Positions 1-6,428 of a stretch of 11,090 nucleotides of DNA are shown one piece after another. Under the pieces are notes generated by a model. The model saw only the letters and a list, made by a program, of their open reading frames with translations. It was not told the origin of the DNA and did no database searches. Position 1 is the stretch's first letter, and each line of letters starts with the position of its first letter. This stretch comes from an uncultured Methylococcaceae bacterium (GTDB lineage: Bacteria > Pseudomonadota > Gammaproteobacteria > Methylococcales > Methylococcaceae). The translations under genes and the position numbers were made by a program. Location of the stretch: positions 1-11,090 of the forward strand of contig CAIVXW010000476.1 in assembly GCA_903910005.1 (NCBI GenBank), given 5' to 3'.

Positions 1-1
1 C

Positions 2-703
2 GGTCGCATGGCCGTGCAGGAGGGAGCCAAGTACCTGGAGAAAATTTACGGGGGACGCGGGGTCTTGTTGAGTGGTGTGCCGGGCGTTCCGTCGGGACGG
101 GTATTGATACTGGGCGGTGGCGTGGTGGGCTTTAACGCTGCCCGGGTGGCAGCCGGGCTTGGAGCCCAGGTGGTGTTGCTGGATTTGTCGCTGGAGCGTC
201 TGCGCCGACTGAGCGAAATTCTGCCGCCGAACGTACAACTGGTTTATTCCAACCGGCACAACCTGCTGGAACAACTGGCGGTGGCCGATCTCGTCATCGG
301 GGCCGTGCTGGTGCCGGGTGCGGTGGCTCCCCGCCTGATTCTGCAGGAGGATTTGGCCCTGATGCAACCGGGAGCGGTGATTGTGGATGTGGCGGTCGAT
401 CAGGGGGGGTGTGTCGAAACCATCAAACCCACCACCCACGACCACCCCATTTATACGGTCGATGGCATCATCCATTACGGGGTTGCCAACATGCCGGGTA
501 ATGTGCCCCGCACCTCAACCCTGGCCCTGACCAGTGCCAGTTTCCCCTACATCCAGCAGCTCGCCAACCGGGGTTGGCGGCAGGCTCTCAGGGAAAATAC
601 GGCACTGGCGCGGGGACTCAACATCAGTCACGGGCAGGTCACCCACGCGGCGGTTGCCAGCGCGTTTGGCCTGCCCTGTAAACCGGTTGCAGACGTGCTA
701 TGA
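2..703 (+). CDS. ald: Alanine dehydrogenase, C-terminal part (5' end outside window)
   Basis: Catalyses the reversible NAD-dependent reductive amination of pyruvate to L-alanine in the cytoplasm. The reading frame is open to the left edge, and the first visible residues are GRMAVQ, typical of the middle of this family. About 233 codons are visible of an expected 360-370, so the N-terminal substrate-binding part is missing. The visible part has a Rossmann NAD-binding core (VLILGGGVVGFNAA, with an acidic residue at the end of beta-2 in VVLLDL). It also has the family signature around codons 150-172 (TVDGIIHYGVANMPGNVPRTS). The internal ATG at position 8 is not the true start. The gene ends in TGA at 701-703, overlapping the end of convergent ppdK. 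Pyridine nucleotide transhydrogenase alpha subunit is a relative, but the VANMPG..PRTST signature favours Ald. Confidence 0.93.
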   Translation, partial: GRMAVQEGAKYLEKIYGGRGVLLSGVPGVPSGRVLILGGGVVGFNAARVAAGLGAQVVLLDLSLERLRRLSEILPPNVQLVYSNRHNLLEQLAVADLVIGAVLVPGAVAPRLILQEDLALMQPGAVIVDVAVDQGGCVETIKPTTHDHPIYTVDGIIHYGVANMPGNVPRTSTLALTSASFPYIQQLANRGWRQALRENTALARGLNISHGQVTHAAVASAFGLPCKPVADVL

Positions 704-3430
704 CGCGGTCTGGCTGGCCCGGATTTGAGCCTGGGCAGCCGCCAGCCGGGCGACCGGTACCCGGTGCGGTGAGCAGGATACGTAATCAAGACCAATCCCG
801 TGGCAGAACTGAATGGAAGCCGGATGTCCGCCCTGTTCGCCGCAGATGCCGATCTTGATTGCCGGGTTGGCTTCCCGGCCTGATTGCACCGTCACCTGCA
901 TCAGCTTGCCGACGCCCAGGGTGTCGAGTACCTCAAACGGATTGTCCTTGAGGATGCCGCTGTCAGTGTAAAGTGGCAGGAACTTGTTTTCGGCATCCTC
1001 GCGGGAGAAGGAAAAGGTTGCCTGGGTCAGGTCGTTGGTACCGAACGAGAAAAACTCGGCCTGCCCGGCCAGCTCCCCGGCCCGGAGACACGCCCTGACG
1101 GTTTCCACCATGCTGCCAAAACGGAATGAGAGGCTGATTCCGCTGCGGGCTTCCACATCGGCCCTGATCCGGTCAACCGCCGCCCTGACCCGTTCCAGTT
1201 CCTGCACGTTGACCACCTGCGGCACCATGATTTCCGGTTGTACCGCACAGCCGAGTTTGAGGCACTCTGCGGTCGCTTCCAGAATGGCCCGAATCTGCAT
1301 CTCATAAATTTCAGGATACGTCAGCCCCAGCCGAACCCCCCGGTTGCCCAGCATGGGGTTGATTTCATGCAGTTCCCTGACTTTCTCCAGCATGTGTTCC
1401 TTTTTGAGGATAATGCTGCCCACCTGATCTTCGGTCAGATCTTCACTGAATGGCGGAATGCCCAGGGCACTGCGGGCGGCCTGCCTGCCCTTGACCACAG
1501 TCAGGTAATCCCTCAGGCTGGCCAGCTCGTCAATCAACTGGTTTTCTGCCGGAAGGAACTCATGCATGGGGGGATCCAGCAACCGCACGGTCACCGGATG
1601 CGGGGCCACGATGGTAAACATGGCTTTGAAGTCCTCCCGCTGGATCGGCAAAAGTTTGTCGAGGGCGGCTTTGCGGTCGTCGGCGGTGTGGGCCAGAATC
1701 ATGTCCACCACAATGGGCAGGCGGTCACTGGCGTTGAACATGCGCTCGGTTCGGCACAGGCCAATGCCCATGGCTCCGTGTTCCACCGCCAGCCGTGCCC
1801 CTTCCGGGGTATCGGCATTGGCATGAACCCTGACCCGGGCGGTGGCGTCAGCCCAACCCAGCAGGGTTTTGAGTTCGTCCGAAAATACCGGCGGCAGGGT
1901 AGGAATTTCCCCCAGATAGACGTGACCGGTACTGCCATCAATGGTGATGACATCGCCTTCACGCAGAATGACCTCCCCTATGCGGGCAAAGCGATTGCGG
2001 CTGTCGACGTGAATGCCTTCGGCACCGGCGACACACGCTTTGCCCATGCCGCGGGCTACCACCGCTGCGTGGGAGGTTTTGCCGCCCCGGCTGGTGAGGA
2101 TGCCCTGTGAGGCAAAAAAGCCGTGGATGTCTTCAGGTTTGGTTTCTTCGCGCACCAGAATGACTTTCTGCCCGGCCCGGCCCAGATGTTCGGCCTGGTC
2201 GGCATCGAATACACAGGTACCGCTGGCAGCACCGGGTGAGGCGGGCAGCCCCTGGGCCAGCGGCGGAATCCCGTGGCCGGGATCCAGGCGAGGGTGCAGC
2301 AGTTGTTCCAGGTCAACCGGATTGACCCGCATCAATGCCTGTTCACGCGAGAGCAACCCCGCCTGGCACATTTCCACGGAGGTACGCACCAGGGCAGCGG
2401 CGTTCATTTTGCCGTTGCGGGTCTGCAGGCAATAGAGTATGCCCTTCTCAATGGTATATTCGTAGTCCTGCACTTCGTGGTAATGGTTTTCCAGTTTGTG
2501 GCGCAGTTCTACCAGTTGCCGGTAAAGTTCAGGCATTTCCTCCTGCATTTCATGCACCGGCTTCGGGGTGCGGATACCCGCCACCACGTCTTCTCCCTGG
2601 GCGTTGACCAGATATTCACCGTACATTTCGTTTTCGCCGGTCGCCGGGTTGCGGGTAAAGCCCACCCCCGTGGCCGAATCATTGCCCATGTTGCCGAACA
2701 CCATGGTGACTACATTCACGGCGGTGCCGTTGGCCATGTCCGGGGTAATTTTGAATTCGCGCCGATAATCAATGGCCCGCTTGCCCGTCCATGAGTTAAA
2801 TACCGCCTGAATGGCAATTTCCAGTTGTTCAAACACATCCTGCGGGAACGGCTGGCCGGTTTGTTCCTGTACGATGGCCAGAAAACGTTCGCTGATATCC
2901 CTGAGATGTTCGGCATGAAGCCCTACGTCCACCTTGACCCCGGCCGCGTGCCGAACGTCCTCAAAGGCCCGGTCGAAATGTTCATCGGCTACCCCGAGTG
3001 CGATTTTGCCGAACAACTGGATGAACCGGCGGTAGGCATCGTACCCAAACCGCTCGTCCCCCGTCCGCCGGATCAAGCCCTGCAGGGTATGCTGGTTGAG
3101 TCCAAGATTGAGGATGGTGTCCATCATTCCCGGCATGGAAATGGCCGAACCCGAACGCACTGAAACCAGCAACGGCTGATCGGTACCCCCGAAGGTATTG
3201 CCGGTTTGGCGTTCCAGTTGGGTGATGTGCTGATGAACCTCTTGCAGCAGACTGGCCGGCAACTGCCGGTTTTCAAGGTATTCCAGGCAGGCTTCGGTGG
3301 TAATGACGAAACCGGGCGGAACATTCAGCCCGATCTGGGTCATCTCACACAGATTGGCTCCCTTGCCGCCCAGCAGGTGCTTGTTGTGGCCATCACCTTC
3401 GGAAAAGGCATACACATATTTTTTGGTCAT
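698..3430 (-). CDS. ppdK: Pyruvate, phosphate dikinase (PPDK)
   Basis: Interconverts pyruvate + ATP + Pi and PEP + AMP + PPi in the cytoplasm, a PEP-forming or reversible glycolytic step. The protein has 910 residues. The N-terminal ATP-grasp domain starts with HLLGGKGANLCEM at residues 18-30. The central phosphohistidine domain has GGKTSHAAVVARGMGKAC, with phospho-carrier His454 and Thr452, the position targeted by PDRP-type regulatory kinases in this family. The C-terminal PEP/pyruvate TIM barrel has CRTER near 559-563, VRLLDPPMHEF near 615-625, FFSFGTNDLTQ, and ICGEQGGHP with likely proton-donor Cys863. It is longer than the classical 874-residue enzyme because of an extra segment of about 35-45 residues near 632-675. 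I know similar insertions in proteobacterial PPDKs. AGGA lies 7 nt before the ATG. It is probably cotranscribed with the HAD gene 57 bp upstream. No PDRP gene is visible. Confidence 0.97.
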   Translation of the reverse strand: MTKKYVYAFSEGDGHNKHLLGGKGANLCEMTQIGLNVPPGFVITTEACLEYLENRQLPASLLQEVHQHITQLERQTGNTFGGTDQPLLVSVRSGSAISMPGMMDTILNLGLNQHTLQGLIRRTGDERFGYDAYRRFIQLFGKIALGVADEHFDRAFEDVRHAAGVKVDVGLHAEHLRDISERFLAIVQEQTGQPFPQDVFEQLEIAIQAVFNSWTGKRAIDYRREFKITPDMANGTAVNVVTMVFGNMGNDSATGVGFTRNPATGENEMYGEYLVNAQGEDVVAGIRTPKPVHEMQEEMPELYRQLVELRHKLENHYHEVQDYEYTIEKGILYCLQTRNGKMNAAALVRTSVEMCQAGLLSREQALMRVNPVDLEQLLHPRLDPGHGIPPLAQGLPASPGAASGTCVFDADQAEHLGRAGQKVILVREETKPEDIHGFFASQGILTSRGGKTSHAAVVARGMGKACVAGAEGIHVDSRNRFARIGEVILREGDVITIDGSTGHVYLGEIPTLPPVFSDELKTLLGWADATARVRVHANADTPEGARLAVEHGAMGIGLCRTERMFNASDRLPIVVDMILAHTADDRKAALDKLLPIQREDFKAMFTIVAPHPVTVRLLDPPMHEFLPAENQLIDELASLRDYLTVVKGRQAARSALGIPPFSEDLTEDQVGSIILKKEHMLEKVRELHEINPMLGNRGVRLGLTYPEIYEMQIRAILEATAECLKLGCAVQPEIMVPQVVNVQELERVRAAVDRIRADVEARSGISLSFRFGSMVETVRACLRAGELAGQAEFFSFGTNDLTQATFSFSREDAENKFLPLYTDSGILKDNPFEVLDTLGVGKLMQVTVQSGREANPAIKIGICGEQGGHPASIQFCHGIGLDYVSCSPHRVPVARLAAAQAQIRASQTAS

Positions 3431-3475
3431 TGTTGTTTCCTGTCAGATTAAGGTAAGTCAAATGGGATTCAGCCG

Positions 3476-3498
3476 GGGACGATGGGTTCATTCGTCCC
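3476..3498 (-). other. Hairpin across the stop codon of the HAD gene
   Basis: GGGACGA at 3476-3482 pairs with TCGTCCC at 3492-3498 around a 9-nt loop, and the HAD stop codon (3488-3490) lies in the loop. No U-run follows in the direction of transcription, so it is not a standard terminator. It could stabilise or attenuate the HAD-ppdK message, or be chance. Confidence 0.3.
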
Positions 3499-4330
3499 AA
3501 CTGAACCGTTTCAGCACCCAGTCCGGCTCCGCACATACGTCATCGCCCACGTAGCGGATGAAGGTCTGGTGGATGCCGCCCATGACCCAGGCCGTGGCCG
3601 CGCCAAAACGGGCACCGCCTCCTATGTCATGGTACAGCGAATCGCCCACTGCAAGGGTGCGGGCGGGTTGCAGGTCAGGCAAGAGGCTTCTGCAATGGGC
3701 ATAAATGGCCGGGTGCGGTTTGCCGATGAAATGGACGCTGCCGCCCATGGCACGGTAGGCTTCCGCCACCGCACCGGCACTGAAGCTGAACCGGCCTGCC
3801 GAGAAGCGAACCCGGTCCGGGTTGATGCAAATCAGGGGGCGACCGGCGGCCAGGGCCTGATTCAGCAGGGTATGATAGAACAATCCGTCCCGGTCATCGC
3901 GCACACCCGACAACAGGATGAAATCGGCTGCTGCTACTGAATCAACCGGTTCCAGGGGCAGGCCGTCCATCAGGCTTTGATTGTCATCACTCCCCAGGAA
4001 TAAATAACGCTGTCCCAGTTCCACCGTAAAGGGATATTCCCGCCTTTCCAGCATCAGACGCGCCAGATCACCGGAAGTAACCAGGTGGGTGTAATGGGTG
4101 GGCAGAATGCCAAACTGCACCAGTCGCGGCAAATTGGCGGCAGCCGGTTTGCCCGAGTTGCTGAGCAGAATGACCTGTTTGCCGGCATCCTGCAATCGCG
4201 CCAGGCAGTCGACAACGCCCGGATAAACCGACTGGCCATCGTGCAACACACCCCACTGATCCACCATGAAGGTGTCATGGCGGGATGCCAGATCGCGGAT
4301 ACAGGTCAAGCGGTGCAGGGGTGACATCAT
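3488..4330 (-). CDS. HAD-superfamily class IIA hydrolase (NagD-like, TIGR01459 type)
   Basis: A 280-residue cytoplasmic phosphatase-like protein of unknown substrate. The HAD motifs are in order: motif I FMVDQWGVLHDG with nucleophile Asp24; motif II LLSNSGKP near 55-62; motif III Lys204 in IGKPHP; motif IV AVGDSLYHDIGGG with Asp230 and Asp235. The cap between motifs II and III places it in class IIA, like NagD. The residue two after the nucleophile is Trp26, not the usual Asp general acid/base. I recall WGVLHDG as typical of the TIGR01459 group, so this is probably a family trait and not decay. The start is a double ATG with GAGG 7 nt before the first. It is probably the first gene of a two-gene unit with ppdK. 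A role in sugar-phosphate or nucleotide dephosphorylation is possible but unproven. Confidence 0.88.
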   Translation of the reverse strand: MMSPLHRLTCIRDLASRHDTFMVDQWGVLHDGQSVYPGVVDCLARLQDAGKQVILLSNSGKPAAANLPRLVQFGILPTHYTHLVTSGDLARLMLERREYPFTVELGQRYLFLGSDDNQSLMDGLPLEPVDSVAAADFILLSGVRDDRDGLFYHTLLNQALAAGRPLICINPDRVRFSAGRFSFSAGAVAEAYRAMGGSVHFIGKPHPAIYAHCRSLLPDLQPARTLAVGDSLYHDIGGGARFGAATAWVMGGIHQTFIRYVGDDVCAEPDWVLKRFSWDE

Positions 4331-4527
4331 GGGGGAACCTCGGTGTTTCTGGTTGTCAGGGCAGACATAGCCTAACCGTCTTCACCATCCATAGTAAAAT
4401 AGAATGTTTCAAAGCAATGTATAAGAAAAAACGATATTACGCCGGGTTGTCCATCCATAAAACCTGATTCATTCAGCGGATACAGCGATTTGCTATCATA
4501 AAAGCCTTTTCAGCACACGTTTTCACC
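4331..4527. promoter_or_regulatory. Divergent AT-rich intergenic region between HAD gene and gltX
   Basis: This 197-bp spacer separates the divergent HAD/ppdK unit from gltX and is clearly more AT-rich than its flanks, especially 4390-4440. It must hold promoters for both directions. On the minus strand TTGCTT and TACTAT occur within 4393-4420 with a short (about 15 bp) spacer, only a weak candidate. On the plus strand the better candidate lies close to gltX and is listed separately. I see no credible gene in it. The small plus-strand frame starting at 4285 lacks coding character. Confidence 0.5.
4491..4499 (+). promoter_or_regulatory. Extended -10 promoter element for gltX
   Basis: TGCTATCAT forms an extended -10 (TGn followed by TATCAT at 4494-4499, 5 of 6 matches to TATAAT). 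The -35 position is poor, which is common for extended -10 promoters. Transcription would start near 4505, leaving only about 22 nt of leader before the gltX ATG. Confidence 0.45.
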
Positions 4528-5931
4528 ATGAGCCTACGAACCCGCTTTGCCCCCAGCCCCACCGGTTACCTGCACATCGGCGGTGCCCGTACCGCCCTGT
4601 TCTCCTGGCTTTATGCCAGAAAACACGGTGGCACCTTCATCCTCCGCATTGAAGATACCGATCTTGAACGCTCCACCGCCGAATCCGTCAACGCCATTCT
4701 CGAAGGCATGACCTGGCTGGGGCTGGAATATGACGAAGGGCCGTTCTTTCAGACCCACCGGTTTGAGCGATACCGCGAACTGACGGCCCGGCTGCTCGCC
4801 GAAAACAAGGCCTATCATTGCTACTGCACCCGGGACGAACTGGACAGCCTGCGGGCCGAACAAATGGCCAACCGGGAAAAACCCCGTTATGACGGGCGTT
4901 GCCGTCATCGCCAGGAACCGCGCAGCGGGGTGGATCCGGTGGTTCGCTTCCGCAACCCGGATGACGGCGATGTCGTGATTGAGGATCGGGTACGGGGCCG
5001 GGTGGTGGTCAGCAACCGCGAACTGGATGATCTGATCATTGCCCGCTCCGACGGCACCCCTACCTATAATTTCACCGTAGTCGTCGACGATCTCGACATG
5101 CGGGTGAGCCACGTCATACGGGGTGACGACCATCTCAACAATACGCCCCGCCAGATCAACATCCTCAAGGCTCTGGGGGCGGAGCCGCCGGTCTACGCCC
5201 ATGTTCCGATGATTCTGGGGGCCGACGGCGCACGGTTGTCGAAGCGGCACGGTGCGGTCAGCGTCATGCAATACCGTAACGACGGCTATCTGCCGGAAGC
5301 GGTACTCAACTATCTGGTGCGTTTGGGCTGGTCACACGGCGATCAGGAAATTTTTGCGCTGGATGAAATGATCAGCCTGTTTGAAATCGACAACATTAAC
5401 CACTCGGCGTCGACCTTTAACCCGGACAAGTTGCTCTGGCTGAATCATCATTACCTGATGCACGCCGATCCCGCCCACGTGGCCCATCATCTGCGCTGGC
5501 ATCTGGGGCAGCTCGGCATTGATCCGGCCAAAGGCCCTGACCCGGTGGAAATCGTCAAGGCCCAGCGCGAACGCAACAAAACCCTGGTCGATATGGCCAG
5601 CAGCAGTGCTTTTTTCTATCGGGAATTCGATCAGTATGACGAAAAGGCTGCCAGCAAGAATCTGACAACCGAGGCCGCACGGTGCCTTGAAGCCCTGCAA
5701 ATTCGACTGGATGAGCTGGCTGACTGGGAGCGGAGCAGCCTGCATCAGGCCATAGCACAAACGGCTGAAGCCCTGGGCGTCAAAATGGGGCTGGTTGCCC
5801 AACCGCTACGGGTCGCGGTATCCGGTACGGCAGTGTCACCGCCGATTGACCTGACCCTGGAAATTCTGGGGCGTGATACCACCCGGATCAGGATACAACG
5901 CGCCCTCGAATTTATTGGCGGCAGAGGCTAG
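4528..5931 (+). CDS. gltX: Glutamyl-tRNA synthetase
   Basis: Class I aminoacyl-tRNA synthetase that attaches glutamate to tRNA-Glu in the cytoplasm. The protein has 467 residues, the usual length. Class I signatures are PSPTGYLHIGGARTAL at residues 9-24 (HIGH box) and ARLSKRHGA at 235-243 (KMSKS box). Zinc ligands Cys98, Cys100, Cys125 and His127 match the E. coli GluRS arrangement. The C-terminal half is the anticodon-binding part. The ATG at 4528 gives the canonical N-terminus MSLRTRFAPSPTG. The upstream CGTTTTCACC has no Shine-Dalgarno match, so initiation may depend on the short leader. The cognate tRNA-Glu gene lies about 150 bp downstream, and the stop codon TAG doubles as the first three bases of the tRNA promoter -35. 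Whether it is strictly Glu-tRNA-Glu specific or also charges tRNA-Gln cannot be told here. Confidence 0.98.
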   Translation: MSLRTRFAPSPTGYLHIGGARTALFSWLYARKHGGTFILRIEDTDLERSTAESVNAILEGMTWLGLEYDEGPFFQTHRFERYRELTARLLAENKAYHCYCTRDELDSLRAEQMANREKPRYDGRCRHRQEPRSGVDPVVRFRNPDDGDVVIEDRVRGRVVVSNRELDDLIIARSDGTPTYNFTVVVDDLDMRVSHVIRGDDHLNNTPRQINILKALGAEPPVYAHVPMILGADGARLSKRHGAVSVMQYRNDGYLPEAVLNYLVRLGWSHGDQEIFALDEMISLFEIDNINHSASTFNPDKLLWLNHHYLMHADPAHVAHHLRWHLGQLGIDPAKGPDPVEIVKAQRERNKTLVDMASSSAFFYREFDQYDEKAASKNLTTEAARCLEALQIRLDELADWERSSLHQAIAQTAEALGVKMGLVAQPLRVAVSGTAVSPPIDLTLEILGRDTTRIRIQRALEFIGGRG

Positions 5932-5964
5932 ACAAACCCGGATGCGCCCTATAGAATGCGCCCC
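5929..5964 (+). promoter_or_regulatory. Stable-RNA type promoter for the tRNA unit
   Basis: The -35 TAGACA (5929-5934) and -10 TAGAAT (5952-5957) are 17 bp apart, each matching the sigma-70 consensus at 5 of 6 positions. The -10 is followed directly by a GC-rich discriminator GCGCCCC (5958-5964), the hallmark of stringently controlled rRNA/tRNA promoters. Transcription would start about 13 nt before the mature tRNA-Ala. The -35 begins with the gltX stop codon, so the promoter overlaps the end of that gene. Confidence 0.75.
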
Positions 5965-5977
5965 TTCCACATCAGGC

Positions 5978-6053
5978 GGGGCCATAGCTCAGCTGGGAGA
6001 GCGCAACAATGGCATTGTTGAGGTCGCGAGTTCGATCCTCGCTGGCTCCACCA
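5978..6053 (+). tRNA. alaT: tRNA-Ala(GGC)
   Basis: A 76-nt tRNA with a complete cloverleaf: acceptor GGGGCCA/TGGCTCC, D-arm GCTC/GAGC, anticodon stem CAACA/TGTTG with loop ATGGCAT, T-arm GCGAG/CTCGC with TTCGATC, discriminator A, and encoded CCA. The anticodon is GGC at 6011-6013. The acceptor has the G3:U70 wobble pair that identifies alanine tRNAs. It is first in the tRNA unit, 21 nt before tRNA-Glu. The gene symbol is generic. Confidence 0.98.
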
Positions 6054-6074
6054 GATACGTGGTATGAAGTTGAA

Positions 6075-6150
6075 GTCCCCATCGTCTAGAGGCCCAGGAC
6101 ACCGCCCTTTCACGGCGGCGACAGGGGTTCGAATCCCCTTGGGGACGCCA
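6075..6150 (+). tRNA. gltT: tRNA-Glu(TTC)
   Basis: A 76-nt tRNA with acceptor GTCCCCA/TGGGGAC, anticodon stem CCGCC/GGCGG with loop CTTTCAC, T-arm AGGGG/CCCCT around TTCGAAT, discriminator G and encoded CCA. The anticodon is TTC at 6109-6111. The body is very close to E. coli tRNA-Glu. It is the substrate of the GltX encoded just upstream, a functional pairing as well as a positional one. The gene symbol is generic. Confidence 0.98.
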
Positions 6151-6156
6151 TGAATC

Positions 6157-6174
6157 ACTCATGGCTACTCATGG
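6157..6174 (+). repeat. Tandem ACTCATGG repeat just after tRNA-Glu
   Basis: ACTCATGG occurs at 6157-6164 and 6167-6174, a 10-bp period. Each copy contains TCATGG, complementary to CCATGA at 6148-6153, which includes the CCA end of tRNA-Glu. Two alternative small hairpins with the tRNA 3' end are therefore possible, with possible effects on 3' processing. Confidence 0.5.
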
Positions 6175-6309
6175 AACAAGGGCCATCGTCGACCTTCCAT
6201 CCCTGAAGGGATGGGCTTGAGGGGTAACGCCCGAAAGTCCGGTTGACCAGGAATCGTGCTGTTCCTCCGTGTCCGAAAGGACAAGGAGGCTCCGGTGCAA
6301 GTGTTGATG

Positions 6310-6337
6310 AAAAAACCCAGTCTGTCTGGGTTTTTTT
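6310..6337 (+). terminator. Rho-independent terminator of the tRNA/small RNA unit
   Basis: CCCAG (6316-6320) pairs with CTGGG (6326-6330) around a TCTGT loop and is followed by seven T (6331-6337). A run of six A on the 5' side (6310-6315) extends the pairing and could make it bidirectional. It separates the tRNA unit from the his operon. Confidence 0.92.
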
Positions 6338-6363
6338 ATGCCCGAAGATTTATTGATGCCGGG

Positions 6364-6392
6364 TTGCCTGAATCCCCGGCTTCGCGGACAAT
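6364..6392 (+). promoter_or_regulatory. Possible promoter of the hisB operon
   Basis: The his operon follows a terminator by only 91 bp, so its promoter should lie in 6338-6428. The best match is TTGCCT (6364-6369) and GACAAT (6387-6392) with a 17-bp spacer, about 4 of 6 matches each. No His-rich leader peptide or attenuator is visible, unlike the enterobacterial his operon. Confidence 0.3.
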
Positions 6393-6428
6393 ACCGCCCC
6401 TGAATCCCGTTAATCCTCCCCCCTCACC

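Larger units (their letters stand above)
6151..6337 (+). ncRNA. Candidate structured small RNA / tRNA-operon trailer
   Basis: The 187 nt between the tRNA-Glu CCA end and the end of the terminator have no plausible ORF but dense complementarity. GTCGACC (6188-6194) pairs with GGTTGAC (6241-6247), with one G-U. Inside this, CCATCCC (6197-6203) pairs with GGGATGG (6208-6214) around a TGAA tetraloop, and GGGT (6222-6225) pairs with GCCC (6229-6232). On the 3' side CCTCC (6264-6268)/GGAGG (6285-6289) and GTCC (6271-6274)/GGAC (6279-6282) form one hairpin with a GT/AA internal loop and a GAAA tetraloop. A weak outer helix CATC (6184-6187)/GATG (6306-6309) could stack on the first. A rho-independent terminator closes the unit. 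It is probably made by read-through from the tRNAs, then cut, like the 3' external transcribed spacer RNAs of enterobacterial tRNA operons. I do not recognise a known RNA family. Confidence 0.55.

Noticed and set aside
1238..2110. Long plus-strand open frame antisense to ppdK
   Set aside because: It is the complement of a strongly conserved PPDK sequence and resembles no protein family; high-GC antisense frames of this length are common.
4285..4467. 60-codon plus-strand frame in the gltX upstream region
   Set aside because: It overlaps the start of the HAD gene and AT-rich promoter DNA, and has no ribosome site or coding bias.
4534..5271. 245-codon minus-strand frame within gltX
   Set aside because: It is antisense to the conserved catalytic part of GltX, with no recognisable motifs and no ribosome site.
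5949..6158. Minus-strand frame covering both tRNA genes
   Set aside because: The frame lies across two complete tRNA genes. Such frames are a well-known source of false protein annotations.
6220..6245. Fragment of RNase P RNA (GAAAGTCCGG and GGTAACGCC resemble conserved blocks)
   Set aside because: The two blocks are in the wrong order and spacing, the rest of the RNA is absent, and the full region is much too short.
6151..6309. CsrB/RsmZ-like RNA because of five GGA triplets
   Set aside because: In that family GGA sits in hairpin loops. Here the loops are UGAA and GAAA, and most GGAs are in stems or linkers.
6338..6428. Histidine attenuator before hisB
   Set aside because: There is no leader peptide with consecutive His codons and no terminator/antiterminator pair after the tRNA-unit terminator.
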